Position numbers and translations under genes: made by a program
Notes under the pieces: generated by a model
What the model was told of the DNA's origin: nothing
The model's input: only the letters and a program-made list of their open reading frames with translations
Databases searched by the model: none
Part shown: positions 1-9,002 of the stretch, in pieces
Numbering within the stretch: position 1 is the first letter of the stretch
How the letters are laid out: every line of letters begins with the position of its first letter
DNA from: Dehalobacter sp. DCA
Lineage (GTDB): Bacteria > Bacillota > Desulfitobacteriia > Desulfitobacteriales > Syntrophobotulaceae
Assembly: GCF_000305775.1 (NCBI RefSeq)
Contig: NC_018866.1
Location: 1,240,001-1,304,000, forward strand
Length of the DNA stretch: 64,000 bases
Direction of reading: 5' to 3'

Positions 1-188
1 CATCAGCGAACGAGGTTACGCTCCAACCAACGGATAAGCCGGTCCTTTGACATAAAAAGAATACATCACGTGTATATTGGTTAAATCGACGATGTATTCA
101 GGAAAGCTGTCGGCAGGAATAATGCCGACCTGGCTGTGCCCAAGATCTAAGGAAACTCTTTAATGTGTGTTGTTAGCGACATAGTCAT
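1..188 (-). pseudogene. N-terminal remnant of a QueG-like Fe-S reductase gene
   Basis: Read on the minus strand, an ATG at 188 behind an AGGAG site starts MTMSLTTHIKEF. After a one-base frameshift it continues SLDLGHSQVGIIPADSFPEYI and soon reaches a stop. This matches the N terminus of the intact QueG-like protein at 7752-8873 (IKEYGLSIGYTKVGITSADNFTEYV). Only about 50 residues remain and no Fe-S motif is present. A perfect 14-bp palindrome lies 43 bp upstream, as in front of the other copies. Family assignment rests on alignment by eye to the window's own paralogues. Confidence 0.6.
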
Positions 189-230
189 TTCTCCTCATTT
201 AATCAAATTGTATTATCGAGTCACCCTTAA

Positions 231-244
231 AGTGTATATACACT
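231..244. promoter_or_regulatory. MarR-type operator candidate (AGTGTATATACACT)
   Basis: This is a perfect 14-bp palindrome upstream of the QueG-like remnant that starts at 188. The same GTGTA-TACAC core recurs in front of other QueG-like and marR genes in the window. Binding by the local MarR proteins is inferred. Confidence 0.6.
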
Positions 245-339
245 CAATTAATGACAAAAGTGCTTCTCGAATAGCATATCTACCTAACTCCCTAACGCAG
301 ATATACAGTACCAGAGCTTCCATTCATTAGCCGTACTCA

Positions 340-825
340 GTAGAGGCTTGTGCCATTTCTTAAAAAATATGATCGCACAACAGATCTTCACAATAACCCC
401 TGTGGTTTACCCTCCCATGTCTCACGGGGTCCGTATTACCGGCCCTTACATTCCTTCGTTCTACCTTTCAGGGGATGGATCTCTTGCTGGGTCAAATGCC
501 CGTATGGTGTGAATTGCCCTGGCCCTTCCGTACTTCAATTATCCTCAAGTGTAAGAATAAGTTTAAATTAAGTATTAACAAATCAAATGGGTACGTTACT
601 TATGCAGCAAGTTGCTCTTAATGTTATGAGTCTTCCACATAAAGCAATCAGTGATTGTTTTTTCTTCAGGGGATTGATTTGCCTTGTGGTTAAATAACGG
701 TGTATTCTCTGGAATTCAGGGTTTTTGGCAACCAATGGTAAGACGCATCTAAATAGTAAAGCCCTCAGTTGAGGCCTACCTCGCTTGGTTAATGGTGCTT
801 TGCCTTTATTATTAAATCTTTCATT
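340..825 (-). mobile_element. IS110-family remnant (transposase C terminus and flanking noncoding DNA)
   Basis: On the minus strand 825-583 reads as ...PLTKRGRPQLRALLF, then VLPLVAKNPEF and LKKKQSLIALCGRLI. This is typical of the last third of IS110/IS116 transposases. No start or DEDD domain remains. The following 340-582 stretch has no credible gene. In IS1111-type members such a right-end noncoding stretch can encode the guide (bridge) RNA, but that is only a possibility here. Confidence 0.5.
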
Positions 826-933
826 TATAATACCTCCGTTAATTTCATACTATTCTTGCCCATTTTCTTTTTAAGCATATAACAGTATATTCACCAGCCT
901 GTACAGTCGGACAGTTCAATCTTTTAGTTAAAC

Positions 934-1542
934 TTATTTTCCCGGCCTTACCATTGTATAGCTTATAACGCCTGAATCAGATATCTTGTCTTCACTGGTT
1001 GTCTTAAAGCCATACCTGTAGTAAATATCCAGATTATCAATATCCTGAGTAGCCAGAAAACAGGGCAACCCCTCAGAATCAATTTTTGTCAGCTGCTTTC
1101 TTATAAGCTTTGAAGCAATTCCCACGCCTTGTTTTTCTGGCAGCACAACTATGGGTGACAAACTCCAAAAAGGCGGCTGTATGCTTCTTCTCTGAGCGGC
1201 GATCAGTACTTTGATAAAACCAATCCACCTATCCTTTACATCAGATGGCAGTTCATTAAGGGAGCCCTCGCCAGTTCTGCTTCCAGAATTGTTCGTATCA
1301 GCTGCCAGCTGTGATAGTATCCATGTGGCTGCTCCAATGATTTTGCCATCTTCTTTAGCTAGATATATTTCATCCCTGCCGAGGCTGTTTATTAATCTGA
1401 TCTGAAATATTTTCCTGAGAAATTCGGCCCTTACTGTGTCATCAGGGGCTATATATTTATGTAAAGTGCCATTTTGGAAAGCCTTTGCAGTAACTAATGA
1501 AACCTCCTCCAAATCCTTTTCTTCCATCAACCTGATTTCCAT
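934..1542 (-). CDS. GNAT-family N-acetyltransferase
   Basis: The protein of about 202 residues transfers an acetyl group from acetyl-CoA to an unknown acceptor. The acetyl-CoA loop appears as LSPIVVLPEKQGVGIASKL, and the C terminus has the usual IYYRYGFK fold-closing segment. I prefer the ATG at 1542 (MEIRLMEEKD) to the ATG at 1557 because a GGAGG site ends 8 bases before it and overlaps the alternative start. The gene follows a frameshifted marR on the same strand, with a 38-bp palindrome at 1689-1726 between them, so it may belong to that regulator's targets. Substrate cannot be told. Confidence 0.8.
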   Translation of the reverse strand: MEIRLMEEKDLEEVSLVTAKAFQNGTLHKYIAPDDTVRAEFLRKIFQIRLINSLGRDEIYLAKEDGKIIGAATWILSQLAADTNNSGSRTGEGSLNELPSDVKDRWIGFIKVLIAAQRRSIQPPFWSLSPIVVLPEKQGVGIASKLIRKQLTKIDSEGLPCFLATQDIDNLDIYYRYGFKTTSEDKISDSGVISYTMVRPGK

Positions 1543-1688
1543 ATACTTAACCTCCATTAATTAATCACATTTTTGATTTTACGGTTATTAAGGCGTTACC
1601 GATTTTTATTGCCTTTAGTAGCTACTAATTATGGCTGTTTTTTACACGAATCGTTGCCGTACCCCAACTAGGTTAAGTATTCATATAT

Positions 1689-1726
1689 ATTAATCATAAA
1701 GGTGTACATACACGTTTATGATTAAT
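1689..1726. promoter_or_regulatory. 38-bp near-perfect palindrome, MarR-type operator candidate
   Basis: Twelve-base arms ATTAATCATAAA and TTTATGATTAAT match perfectly. They enclose GTGTA-CA-TACAC with one mismatched pair. The site sits 2 bp beyond the stop of the marR-like gene (1728) and upstream of the acetyltransferase start at 1542. It contains the core seen at the other operator candidates and could also fold as a hairpin in RNA. Confidence 0.6.
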
Positions 1727-1727
1727 A

Positions 1728-2164
1728 TTAAGGCACTAATGCCTCGATTTTAGAAAGTAATAGCGTAAAAGTATTCATATCTTCCTTCCCTAAGTATTTT
1801 TCAATAAAATTTTGTGCTTCTAACCAAAGCGGTGCCGCTATTTCTAAAATTTCATGTCCTTTATCAGTAAGCTTTAGGCGACGATCCCGAGCACCCTTTG
1901 TTGCAATATCTATAATAAGGTCTCTCTTTTCTAATGGTTAAGATTCCTTACAATGGTAGTTCTATCTAGTCTAATCTCCAAAGCCAAACTACTCACGCTT
2001 ACAGGACCTAGACGCTTTATATTTCTAAGTAATAAATATTGACTTATCTTCAGCCCGCTTGATGCAAGAATTTCATCATAAAATTCAGTAATTGCTTGTG
2101 AAGCTCTTCGTAAATTAATACAATTACATGCTGTTGGTTGCTTTTTATAAATTGTCCTATTCAT
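1728..2164 (-). pseudogene. MarR-family regulator with one frameshift
   Basis: The ATG at 2164 (MNRTIYKKQPTACNC) follows an AGGATG site. The N-terminal half contains CNCINLRRAS and the winged-helix segment VSSLALEIRLDRTTIVRNL. Near 1937 the frame shifts by one base and then continues PLEKRDLIIDIATKGARDRR to a stop at 1728, giving a normal MarR length of about 145 residues. The paired cysteines (CxC) before the first helix are shared by all MarR proteins here and suggest thiol or metal sensing, an inference. It may be non-functional, or the shift may be a sequencing error. Confidence 0.75.
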
Positions 2165-2212
2165 ATAATCATCCTTTAATTTTCGTGTATCTGCACTAAT
2201 ATAATAGTACAA

Positions 2213-2559
2213 TAATTATATTTCATCGTCAATGAAATTATAAATATATAACCTTTAATATAATTTAAGGTTATTGACATTGATATAGTCTATGGTTTGG
2301 TGTTAGTATACTATTGTGGACACAGAAAGCCGAAAGAAAGACCTGATATTGGCATTATAAACAAAACAAAGATGTAGCACTACTTCAAGATATATTTACC
2401 CAACCAAAGTCAGAAGACCTGCCTTTGTTAATGAACGATTAACTCTACGAGCGATAGGGGGTTTCCATAAGTAAGTGTTGTATTCAGGGATATACATAGT
2501 TTCTTGGCACTCATCGTCAAGGAACTTTTTTAATTAGGAATAATAGGCAGGTGGAAAAA
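2213..2559. other. Intergenic region, no gene recognised
   Basis: The region holds a possible imperfect inverted repeat around TATATTTCAT/ATGAAATTATA (2205-2245), between the divergently oriented marR and lysR genes. I see no coherent reading frame in it. Confidence 0.5.
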
Positions 2560-3471
2560 ATGACACTTCAACAGCTTAAATATGCAATTGAAATCGCAAA
2601 CTGGGGCTCCTTTAATGAGGCTGCAAAGCGTTTATTCATATCTCAGCCCAGCCTTTCCAACGCAATAAAAGAATTGGAAGCAGAACTTAAGATAACGATT
2701 TTTGAACGCACCAATAAGGGAATTAGTATTTCTGTAGCGGGGGCAGAATTTCTTGGCTATGCACGGCAAGTATTGGAGCAAACAGAACTGTTGGAAAACC
2801 GTTACTTAGATGCGAAGCCATCTCCCCAGCATTTTTCTGTTTCAACCCAGCACTATGCTTTTTCTGTCAATGCCTTTGTAAATCTCATGAAAAAATACGC
2901 CTTGGAGGAATATGAGTTTACCCTAAGAGAAACAAAAACCTATGAAATTCTGGAGGATGTAAAAAAACTCCGCAGTGAAATCGGTATTTTGTATCTCAAT
3001 GAATTTAATTCAAAGGTCATCAATAAGCTTATGAAAGAAAACAATTTAAAGTTTACAGTATTATTTAAAGCTGCACCTCATGTTTTCATCAGTGCTAATA
3101 ATCCGCTGGCAAAGCAAGAGGGAGTTACGTTGGAGGATTTGGATTCGTATCCCTGCCTGTCCTTTGAACAAGGAGAGTACAATTCTTTTCATTTTTCAGA
3201 GGAGATATTGAGTACCTTATCTCATAAAAAGAGTATCCGTGTTAGCGATAGGGCAACTCTGTTTAATCTTCTGATCGGATTAAATGGATATACCATTTCA
3301 ACAGGCGTTTTAAATGCTGACCTTAACGGAAATAACATCATCGCTGTACCATTAAATATTAATGAAACCATTACTGTCGGATGGATTTCACATAAAAGTG
3401 TAGTGCTTAGCAGGCTTGCGACAGCTTATGTGCAAGAACTGGATAAAGTAATTATAAATCTAAAACTTTAG
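2560..3471 (+). CDS. LysR-family transcriptional regulator
   Basis: The protein of about 303 residues has the LysR N-terminal helix-turn-helix (MTLQQLKYAIEIAN, then FNEAAKRLFISQPSLSNAIKELE). A C-terminal type-2 periplasmic-binding-fold effector domain follows. The ATG at 2560 is preferred over GTG 2551 because AGGTGG lies just upstream, and this family usually begins MTLQQLKY. It is encoded alone, divergent from the frameshifted marR, with a broken recombinase downstream. The effector and target genes are unknown. It is one of the few intact genes in this part of the window. Confidence 0.85.
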   Translation: MTLQQLKYAIEIANWGSFNEAAKRLFISQPSLSNAIKELEAELKITIFERTNKGISISVAGAEFLGYARQVLEQTELLENRYLDAKPSPQHFSVSTQHYAFSVNAFVNLMKKYALEEYEFTLRETKTYEILEDVKKLRSEIGILYLNEFNSKVINKLMKENNLKFTVLFKAAPHVFISANNPLAKQEGVTLEDLDSYPCLSFEQGEYNSFHFSEEILSTLSHKKSIRVSDRATLFNLLIGLNGYTISTGVLNADLNGNNIIAVPLNINETITVGWISHKSVVLSRLATAYVQELDKVIINLKL

Positions 3472-3640
3472 AAACCCATTTACACGTCTAAGCTTAAATT
3501 ATATGCCTTGTTTCTTACGAAAATGCCCCTCTCCGGCGTCCTGACTCCGTATCCGTGCCTTAAAACTTAAGCTTTAAAGACATAGGGATGCCCGAGAACC
3601 ACTTTGGGATCTCTCGAATATTCCTTATTCAGAACCTAAC

Positions 3641-4489
3641 TTAACTGACTTTTAAAATTTGATATCCTTTTAATTGAAGCTGCCGAATAACTCGTTGTTC
3701 CCTCTCGCGTTCGCGTTCTGCTAAATATTCCGTGCCTAATTCCTTGTATGGCTCCTTGGTAAGCAAGATATGGTAAGCAATTCGAAGAATTAGATGACTA
3801 GGGCAAGCAACGCTTTTTTCTTTCGGTGACCACACTGTCGGAATTCTGCGTTCTTTAGCATCGTTAATTTGGGGAATTGCCATTCGGAGGTTAACGCTAC
3901 TAGATCCCTCTGAATGTAGGAAGCGAAAGAAACACCCTAATTTGTAAAGATACTGATTAATAGTTATTTTCTTAAGCCCTAGTATGGATGTAATAAACCC
4001 CGAAGCATGCTGTTTATTGATACCAGAACATGTAGAAACGTTTTGCATTGTTAAGTACTCAATAAAACACTTTACAATAAATACCTTTCTTTCTACCGTT
4101 TTAACTGTATTTCTGCTTTGATAGGAATACAAAACAAACCCGCGTATTGCATCTGTAAATCCATCCGGGCACGATGGTTGCTGCTTTTTTCTTTTTCTCA
4201 AAATAATGCCATATAATTGATAATCTCCAAGCATTCTGACTGCGCGAAGAGCAATTCTTGTTCCGTACGGAAATTCACCGGAATAATCTGCTGGGTATTT
4301 GTAGTATTCCAGGAGAAAGCTTTCACTTAGCTTTTCGGAAAAATGAAGTAAATCCTTTGCTTGTGTGTACGATAGGAGTTTTTGCCATACTGCGTTACAT
4401 TTCGATATAGTCACAGGACTATACCTAAGCCGCAATAACTCAGATGTTACTGCATTGATCAATTCAGGTAGATTCTTGGTTGATTCCAT
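3641..4489 (-). pseudogene. Tyrosine recombinase N-terminal part fused in frame to an IS110 transposase tail
   Basis: The ATG at 4489 follows GGAGGG. About 230 residues resemble the SAM-like core-binding region of a phage-type integrase and end in the hinge RRIPTVWSPKEK. The catalytic domain (R...HxxR...Y) is missing. From about 3805 to the stop the frame instead encodes AYHILLTKEPYKELGTEYL and a charged tail, typical of the extreme C terminus of IS110-family transposases. The single open frame is therefore a chimera made by insertion or deletion. A motif TTACTTTGCATAA lies 130 bp upstream (4619-4631) and matches the small element at 18859-19203. No recombinase activity is expected. Confidence 0.65.
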
Positions 4490-4907
4490 TAATAATCCCT
4501 CCAACATAAAATTTAGAGGCTCAAACATCTTGAACCTCTAAATCTATTTCCTTGATGGAGAGATATTATGCTGAGTATTTATGGTTACAACCTCTGATTT
4601 GATGCGGTTTATTACATTTTACTTTGCATAACTACTTTCTTCTCATAATCTGTTCATACTTACTACCGTTTCTATGTGCCTAGCTATAACCTATCTTTCA
4701 ATTAGAAAACACATGTCTAAGTACCCCTTATATGGAACTATTGTTCAAAAGTTGATTACCAATCTAAAAAATCATAAAATACCTAAATCCTTCTCCAAAC
4801 ATATGGGGAGGGCTTTCGTTATGTGCTTATTTATAGGTAAATATCTACCTTAAGGTACTGCCTTTTTAGCCCCTTCCCGTTTCCATCTGTTCGATCATAG
4901 CTAACTG

Positions 4908-4998
4908 CAACTCAACCCACCCAGCAAATCACTACCCGACACAGCACCTCTTTACCAAGCCGGTACACCTTTCCAAGATCTAGGAATGGGTGGGCGAC
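4908..4998 (-). repeat. Copy A of a structured repeat flanking the MFS gene
   Basis: About 90 bp here resemble 6275-6367 (shared pieces CAACCCACCCAGCAAATCA, CAAGCCG and GGGCGAC). On the minus strand both can form an inner hairpin (CACC-ATTCC with GGAA-AGGTG here), enclosed by CCCACCC pairing with GGGTGGG. The remaining 4530-5026 holds no recognisable gene. Confidence 0.45.
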
Positions 4999-5026
4999 CC
5001 TCAGTAATAAATTTTCAAGTTAAAAC

Positions 5027-6232
5027 TCACCTGCCTGGTTTATCCTCACGAATCGGAAGATTAACCAGCGCTGCAGCAGAAGCTAATACGATGTCAGCGT
5101 ACCACATCCACAGATAATTTCCATCATGATCCATTGCAATTCCCCCGAGCCAGGCACCCAAAAAACCTCCAATTTGGTGAGTCAGCAGCGTTAATCCAAA
5201 AAGTGTCGCCAAATATCTCGTACCAAAAAGTTTCCCAACAATACCTGCGGTTGGTGGTACTGTCGCCAACCATGTGAACCCCAGAGAAGCAGCAAATATA
5301 TAGAAGGTAAGCGGCGTTTTTGGGGAAATCAGAAACAATCCGATCATTACAGCACGACTGGCATACATAACGGAAAGTATATATTTCATACGATAACGTG
5401 TACCAAGGAACCCGGCAAATAGACTACCTGCAATATTGAACAAGCCGATGATCCCTAACGAGGTAGCTGATACACTTGCCGAATGACCCGATAAAGCAAC
5501 TTCCCCTGGCAAGTGGGTTACCAAAAATGCGACATGAAAACCACATGTGAAAAATCCTGCATGCAGGCATAAATAGCTAGGATTATGCATCGCTTGACGA
5601 ACTTGTTGCACTAGCCCTCCCTCATGTTTCTCAGAACTAACTAGCTTATCTGATGATAGGTCACTGCGCAACGACGATGCGATGGGAATAGTTAGAAGCG
5701 TTGTAGCCGCCATGGTGAGCATTGCAGCAACCCAGCCGAATCCACTAATAATGGCTTGTAATAACGGGGCGAAGATAAACTGTCCGAACGAACCGCCCGC
5801 ATTGATGAAACCGCCAGCAAAAGCGCGGCGCTCCATAGGTAGTTGTCGAGATGTGGCTCCGATTAAGGTTGAAAAACTTCCCGCTCCGGCACCTGCCGCA
5901 GTTAAAACACCCATAGTTAAGATTAGCGACCACTCCGAATTTACCATGGTGGTCAAAGCTAACCCCCCTGCAAGGATGAAAGCTCCCATAACTAGAACTC
6001 CATACGAACCTTTTTTGTCAGCGATTGCTCCGAATATTGGCTGGGCTAATCCCCAAATAAACTGCCCAATAGCAAGAGCAAAGCTTATGTTAACGATACT
6101 TAACCCCGTAGATGAATTGATCGGCAAAACGAAAAGCCCTGCGGATTGCCTAGCTCCCATCGTGATAGCCAGAATTGCTGCCGAACTTAACATTAGTATC
6201 CAAGGTGAACGAGTAGATTTCATCAGCGTCAT
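5027..6232 (-). CDS. Major facilitator superfamily transporter
   Basis: This membrane protein of 401 residues has about 12 hydrophobic segments. It shows the MFS loop between helices 2 and 3 (PIFGAIADKKG) and a long central loop near residues 190-215. It resembles monocarboxylate/OFA or YbfB-type uptake or efflux permeases, but the substrate cannot be read from the sequence. The start MTLMKSTRS lies 4 bases after GGAG. The gene stands alone, bracketed by a roughly 90-bp repeat upstream (in its leader) and downstream. Its GC-rich codon use, with that of the amidohydrolase remnant beside it, suggests the two arrived together from elsewhere. Confidence 0.8.
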   Translation of the reverse strand: MTLMKSTRSPWILMLSSAAILAITMGARQSAGLFVLPINSSTGLSIVNISFALAIGQFIWGLAQPIFGAIADKKGSYGVLVMGAFILAGGLALTTMVNSEWSLILTMGVLTAAGAGAGSFSTLIGATSRQLPMERRAFAGGFINAGGSFGQFIFAPLLQAIISGFGWVAAMLTMAATTLLTIPIASSLRSDLSSDKLVSSEKHEGGLVQQVRQAMHNPSYLCLHAGFFTCGFHVAFLVTHLPGEVALSGHSASVSATSLGIIGLFNIAGSLFAGFLGTRYRMKYILSVMYASRAVMIGLFLISPKTPLTFYIFAASLGFTWLATVPPTAGIVGKLFGTRYLATLFGLTLLTHQIGGFLGAWLGGIAMDHDGNYLWMWYADIVLASAAALVNLPIREDKPGR

Positions 6233-6274
6233 TAACTCCTTTAATTAATCGTTATCCTCGCCCCCGCGATATTA

Positions 6275-6367
6275 CAACTTCAACCCACCCAGCAAATCAA
6301 TCAACTTCCATAGCTTCTCTTTCCCAAGCCGTGATGCCCTTCCCTATCTGGGAATGGGCGGGGCGAC
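6275..6367 (-). ncRNA. Copy B of the structured repeat, in the leader of the MFS gene
   Basis: This copy lies about 40 bp before the MFS start, on the transcribed side. The inner hairpin reads GCCC-TTCCC / GGGAA-GGGC where copy A reads CACC-TTCC / GGAA-GGTG, so paired positions change together. It could be a regulatory leader RNA or a transposed repeat. I cannot match it to a known riboswitch class. Confidence 0.35.
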
Positions 6368-6413
6368 TGGATAGGAAATGTTGTACTTTGGGGCATTTTT
6401 GATTATCCAATGT

Positions 6414-7235
6414 CTACCCTTGGGTTGTGAGCTGAACACCACGATGCCACACGGCCCGTATGGAGAGCGTGTCGGCGATGTTGGTCAACGGGTCACCCTC
6501 AACCAGCAGCAAATCAGCGAGTGCTCCGGGGAAGATCCGCCCCCGGTCGGTGAGCTCGAACCGGCGTGCGGGGGTGGAGGTGGCTGAACGCAGCGCCTCG
6601 ATAGGCTTCAGTCCCGCAGCGACCAGCAGTTGCAGTTCATGGGGCAGGCTGGCACCGTGAGCAAGTCCGCCAAGGATTGGTATAGGTTCCGACACATCAG
6701 AGCCTGCTAAAATGTCCACACCTACTCCGTGGAGAGCTCTGATAGTTGCATAAGCATCTTCGAGCTTTCCTTGTGGATAGACGTTCATACTGCGAGAGAG
6801 GGAGTCGAGCCACTTCTTGCTAAGTCTTGCACGTACTCGTTCGTTGGCAGCCATCGTGGCTGCGCTATTACCAAAAGCAGTTGAGAGTGTCACCAAAGTA
6901 GGTATAATAAACGCACCCAATGATGCAATATCAGCTATAAGCTCTGGGGTTGGCGAGCAGTCAAAGAACAAGTGTCCCAGCCCATCCACTCCGGCGTCAA
7001 TAGCTTGCTTTGTCGCTTCGGCAGTCGTGACGTGGACGATAGCAAGCTTATCATGGCGATGCGCTTCATTCACGGCCGCATTCAGGATCTCATTATCTAG
7101 TACAGGAAGTCCGGGGAAACCACACATGTTCCGTCCTCAATAAATATTTTGATGTAGTCCGCTCCTCCGGCAATCTGCTTGGCGACGAATTTGACTGCCT
7201 CATCAGGGGTCTGGACAAACGGATAACGGAAGAAT
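6414..7235 (-). pseudogene. Amidohydrolase (imidazolonepropionase-like), truncated and frameshifted
   Basis: The main frame (7127-6414) carries the C-terminal two thirds of a metal-dependent amidohydrolase: the His of LAIVHVTT, the second His of DGLGHLFFD, the catalytic Asp region ILAGSDVSEP, and the C-terminal GALADLLLVEGDPL. Just upstream a different frame encodes TPDEAVKFVAKQIAGGADY followed by IKIFIEDGT, so one frameshift lies near 7128. The N-terminal third, including the HxH metal site, is absent. Only this short upstream piece is duplicated in the second copy of the large repeat (16177-16254). Confidence 0.75.
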
Positions 7236-7239
7236 AATC

Positions 7240-7405
7240 GTATAAGCAAGTTATTGCTCGAACTCATATATTGAGTTGGGTGACATTCCCGAATGTCATA
7301 CTTTGGGGCTGCATCGTTCCAACTAACAAGGTTTAGTTCTTTCGACCAGCCTTTTGCTGATTCTGAAAGAACTCCGATTGTTTCTTTGATTTCGAATTTG
7401 ATAAC
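7240..7405 (-). pseudogene. YdbC/PC4-like DNA-binding protein remnant
   Basis: The minus strand encodes FEIKETIGVLSESAKGW followed by KELNLVSWNDAAPKYDIRE. This is the body of the short PC4/p15-type single-strand DNA-binding proteins of Firmicutes. A TAA stands directly before it, no start codon survives, and the C terminus runs into foreign sequence. The second copy of the large repeat carries the same remnant at 16259-16424. Confidence 0.6.
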
Positions 7406-7475
7406 TTAATGAGTTAAAAAGGGATCTCATACTTACAAAATCTCAAATATTACGAAATTAATCCACTACCCTCTC

Positions 7476-7691
7476 TCACAAAACCTCTTTTAACAACTCC
7501 AATGCACTTTCTTCATCGGAATTATTGGTGCTAAGCTCGCCACGGAAGGCGCGGGCAAGGATTGAATGTTTCATAATGTCAATATTCCCTATTACATCAC
7601 ATAATTTTTTTGCCTTTTGCTCATTTCCAAGGAGTGTATCCAAAGAGCGGACAATTTCTCTTTGTTCTGCCTTTGGAGGAGGCGACACCAT
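7476..7691 (-). pseudogene. hsdS: HsdS (type I restriction specificity subunit) C-terminal tail
   Basis: The 71 residues contain PPKAEQREIVRSLDTLL and SILARAFRGEL, the conserved second spacer helix and C terminus of HsdS. The two target-recognition domains, and hsdM and hsdR, are not present, so this is a relic. An identical copy lies at 16495-16710. Confidence 0.75.
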
Positions 7692-7751
7692 ATATTTATG
7701 AAATTAACTCGAAATAAGAATGTTTTTAGCCCCAAGGATTGACTTTTAGCC

Positions 7752-8873
7752 CTAAGCTAACGCCTGCTTAATAGCTTTTTTAACATTGTCAGATGATTCA
7801 TTCGCAAGTCTACTTTCAAGTACACTCCTGGAATCTTGACCACCCATTTTCCCTAATGCCCAGGCAGAATACTCTCGAATCATCTCATCAGGGTTTACTA
7901 ACGCAATTTCTAAATCTTTGACATATTTTTGATCCTTTGAATTGCCCATAGCAACTGCAGCGTTTCGCATAAAATATCGTTTGTCTTTAATATAGTTATA
8001 CATGATTGGTTTAATTCTGTTCGTAAAAAATTCATCCGTCATGTTAAGAATTGCTGGCAACGTAATATCCTGCCCGATTTGCTCTATATATCTGTCGACT
8101 GCTTTAGGTGTCTTCAATTTCTTTTGATTGAGTGGACAAATATCCTGACATATATCACATTCATGTATTTTACACCCTATAGTTTCTCGTAATTCATAAG
8201 GAATGAACGCAGAGATAGAACCTCTTCCGTCTTGTGTCATCCAGTTGTTAAATGAAATACACTTTTTAGGATCCAGTTTAAATGGCTCATAGATTGCCTT
8301 TGTTGGACATGCATTTATGCATGCTTTACAATTGGGGGGACATTTACTTTCCATAGTAGGTTGATCATAATCCATTTCCATATCAACAACAATAGCGCTG
8401 ATGACAATATAAGAACCTGCATCATCTACATAAGCAAAGTTATTTTTACCAAAAGTTGTAACACCTGCTTGGGCAGCTGCCCATCTTGCCGGAATACCAA
8501 TGTCTGAGTTTACCATGCATCCATTATTAGATAAATAGCTTTTCATCAATTGCAGTCTTGAATAGGCTATCGTACCGGGGAGCGGATTATAACACCTGGC
8601 CAGATAGATTTTTCCTATCATTTTTTTAAGTTCTTCAGGAAAATCGTTCTGAAAATAATCCCATATTAAGACAATAACTGATTTCGCTTCTTGCATAATG
8701 TTTTTAGGTGTCGCTCCATGAACTGGATTTGTTGTAGTGAAGTTCAAAATATCATACTTATCACCTCTTGAAACAACTTCAGCCACATACTCTGTGAAGT
8801 TGTCGGCAGAAGTGATGCCGACTTTAGTGTATCCAATACTTAAACCATATTCTTTTATATCTTTTGATATCAT
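7752..8873 (-). CDS. QueG-like (epoxyqueuosine reductase family) Fe-S protein, repeat copy 1
   Basis: The intact protein has 373 residues and a GGAGGTGA site directly before ATG 8873. Residues 1-165 form the corrinoid-binding-like N-terminal domain, with DIGIPARWAAA (Asp124, at the position of the QueG active-site Asp) and FGKNN. Two 4Fe-4S clusters follow (C178-x3-C182-x2-C185-x3-C189P; C205; C239-x2-C242-x3-C246P). A HEAT-like C terminus contains YSAWALGKMGG. No Tat signal is seen, so it should be cytoplasmic. True QueG reduces epoxyqueuosine in tRNA. The number of divergent paralogues beside MarR genes argues that these act on another substrate, an inference. An operator-like palindrome lies 20 bp upstream. 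The repeat copy at 16771 encodes the same protein. Confidence 0.8.
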   Translation of the reverse strand: MISKDIKEYGLSIGYTKVGITSADNFTEYVAEVVSRGDKYDILNFTTTNPVHGATPKNIMQEAKSVIVLIWDYFQNDFPEELKKMIGKIYLARCYNPLPGTIAYSRLQLMKSYLSNNGCMVNSDIGIPARWAAAQAGVTTFGKNNFAYVDDAGSYIVISAIVVDMEMDYDQPTMESKCPPNCKACINACPTKAIYEPFKLDPKKCISFNNWMTQDGRGSISAFIPYELRETIGCKIHECDICQDICPLNQKKLKTPKAVDRYIEQIGQDITLPAILNMTDEFFTNRIKPIMYNYIKDKRYFMRNAAVAMGNSKDQKYVKDLEIALVNPDEMIREYSAWALGKMGGQDSRSVLESRLANESSDNVKKAIKQALA

Positions 8874-8892
8874 AGGTCACCTCCTCTCCAAA

Positions 8893-8908
8893 CGTGTAAT
8901 AGCACACG
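8893..8908. promoter_or_regulatory. Operator candidate (CGTGT-N6-ACACG)
   Basis: Five-base arms CGTGT/ACACG lie 20 bp before the start of the QueG-like gene at 8873. This is a variant of the GTGTA-TACAC palindrome family. Confidence 0.45.
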
Positions 8909-9002
8909 TGCTTATGCTCATAATAACTTATTTAGGAAGTCCTGTACTTCGTTTGCGGCATCCATTATGTATTTGTAATGTTTACTGATAAGCTTAACGA
9001 AT

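Noticed and set aside
5682-6248. 188-codon plus-strand frame opposite the MFS gene
   Set aside because: It is Pro/Ala-rich antisense of a real transporter, with no ribosome site.
6275-6367. Known riboswitch class (T-box, SAM, TPP) in the MFS leader
   Set aside because: The conserved cores of these classes were not found. Only the word GGGTGG recalls a T-box, and the rest does not fit.
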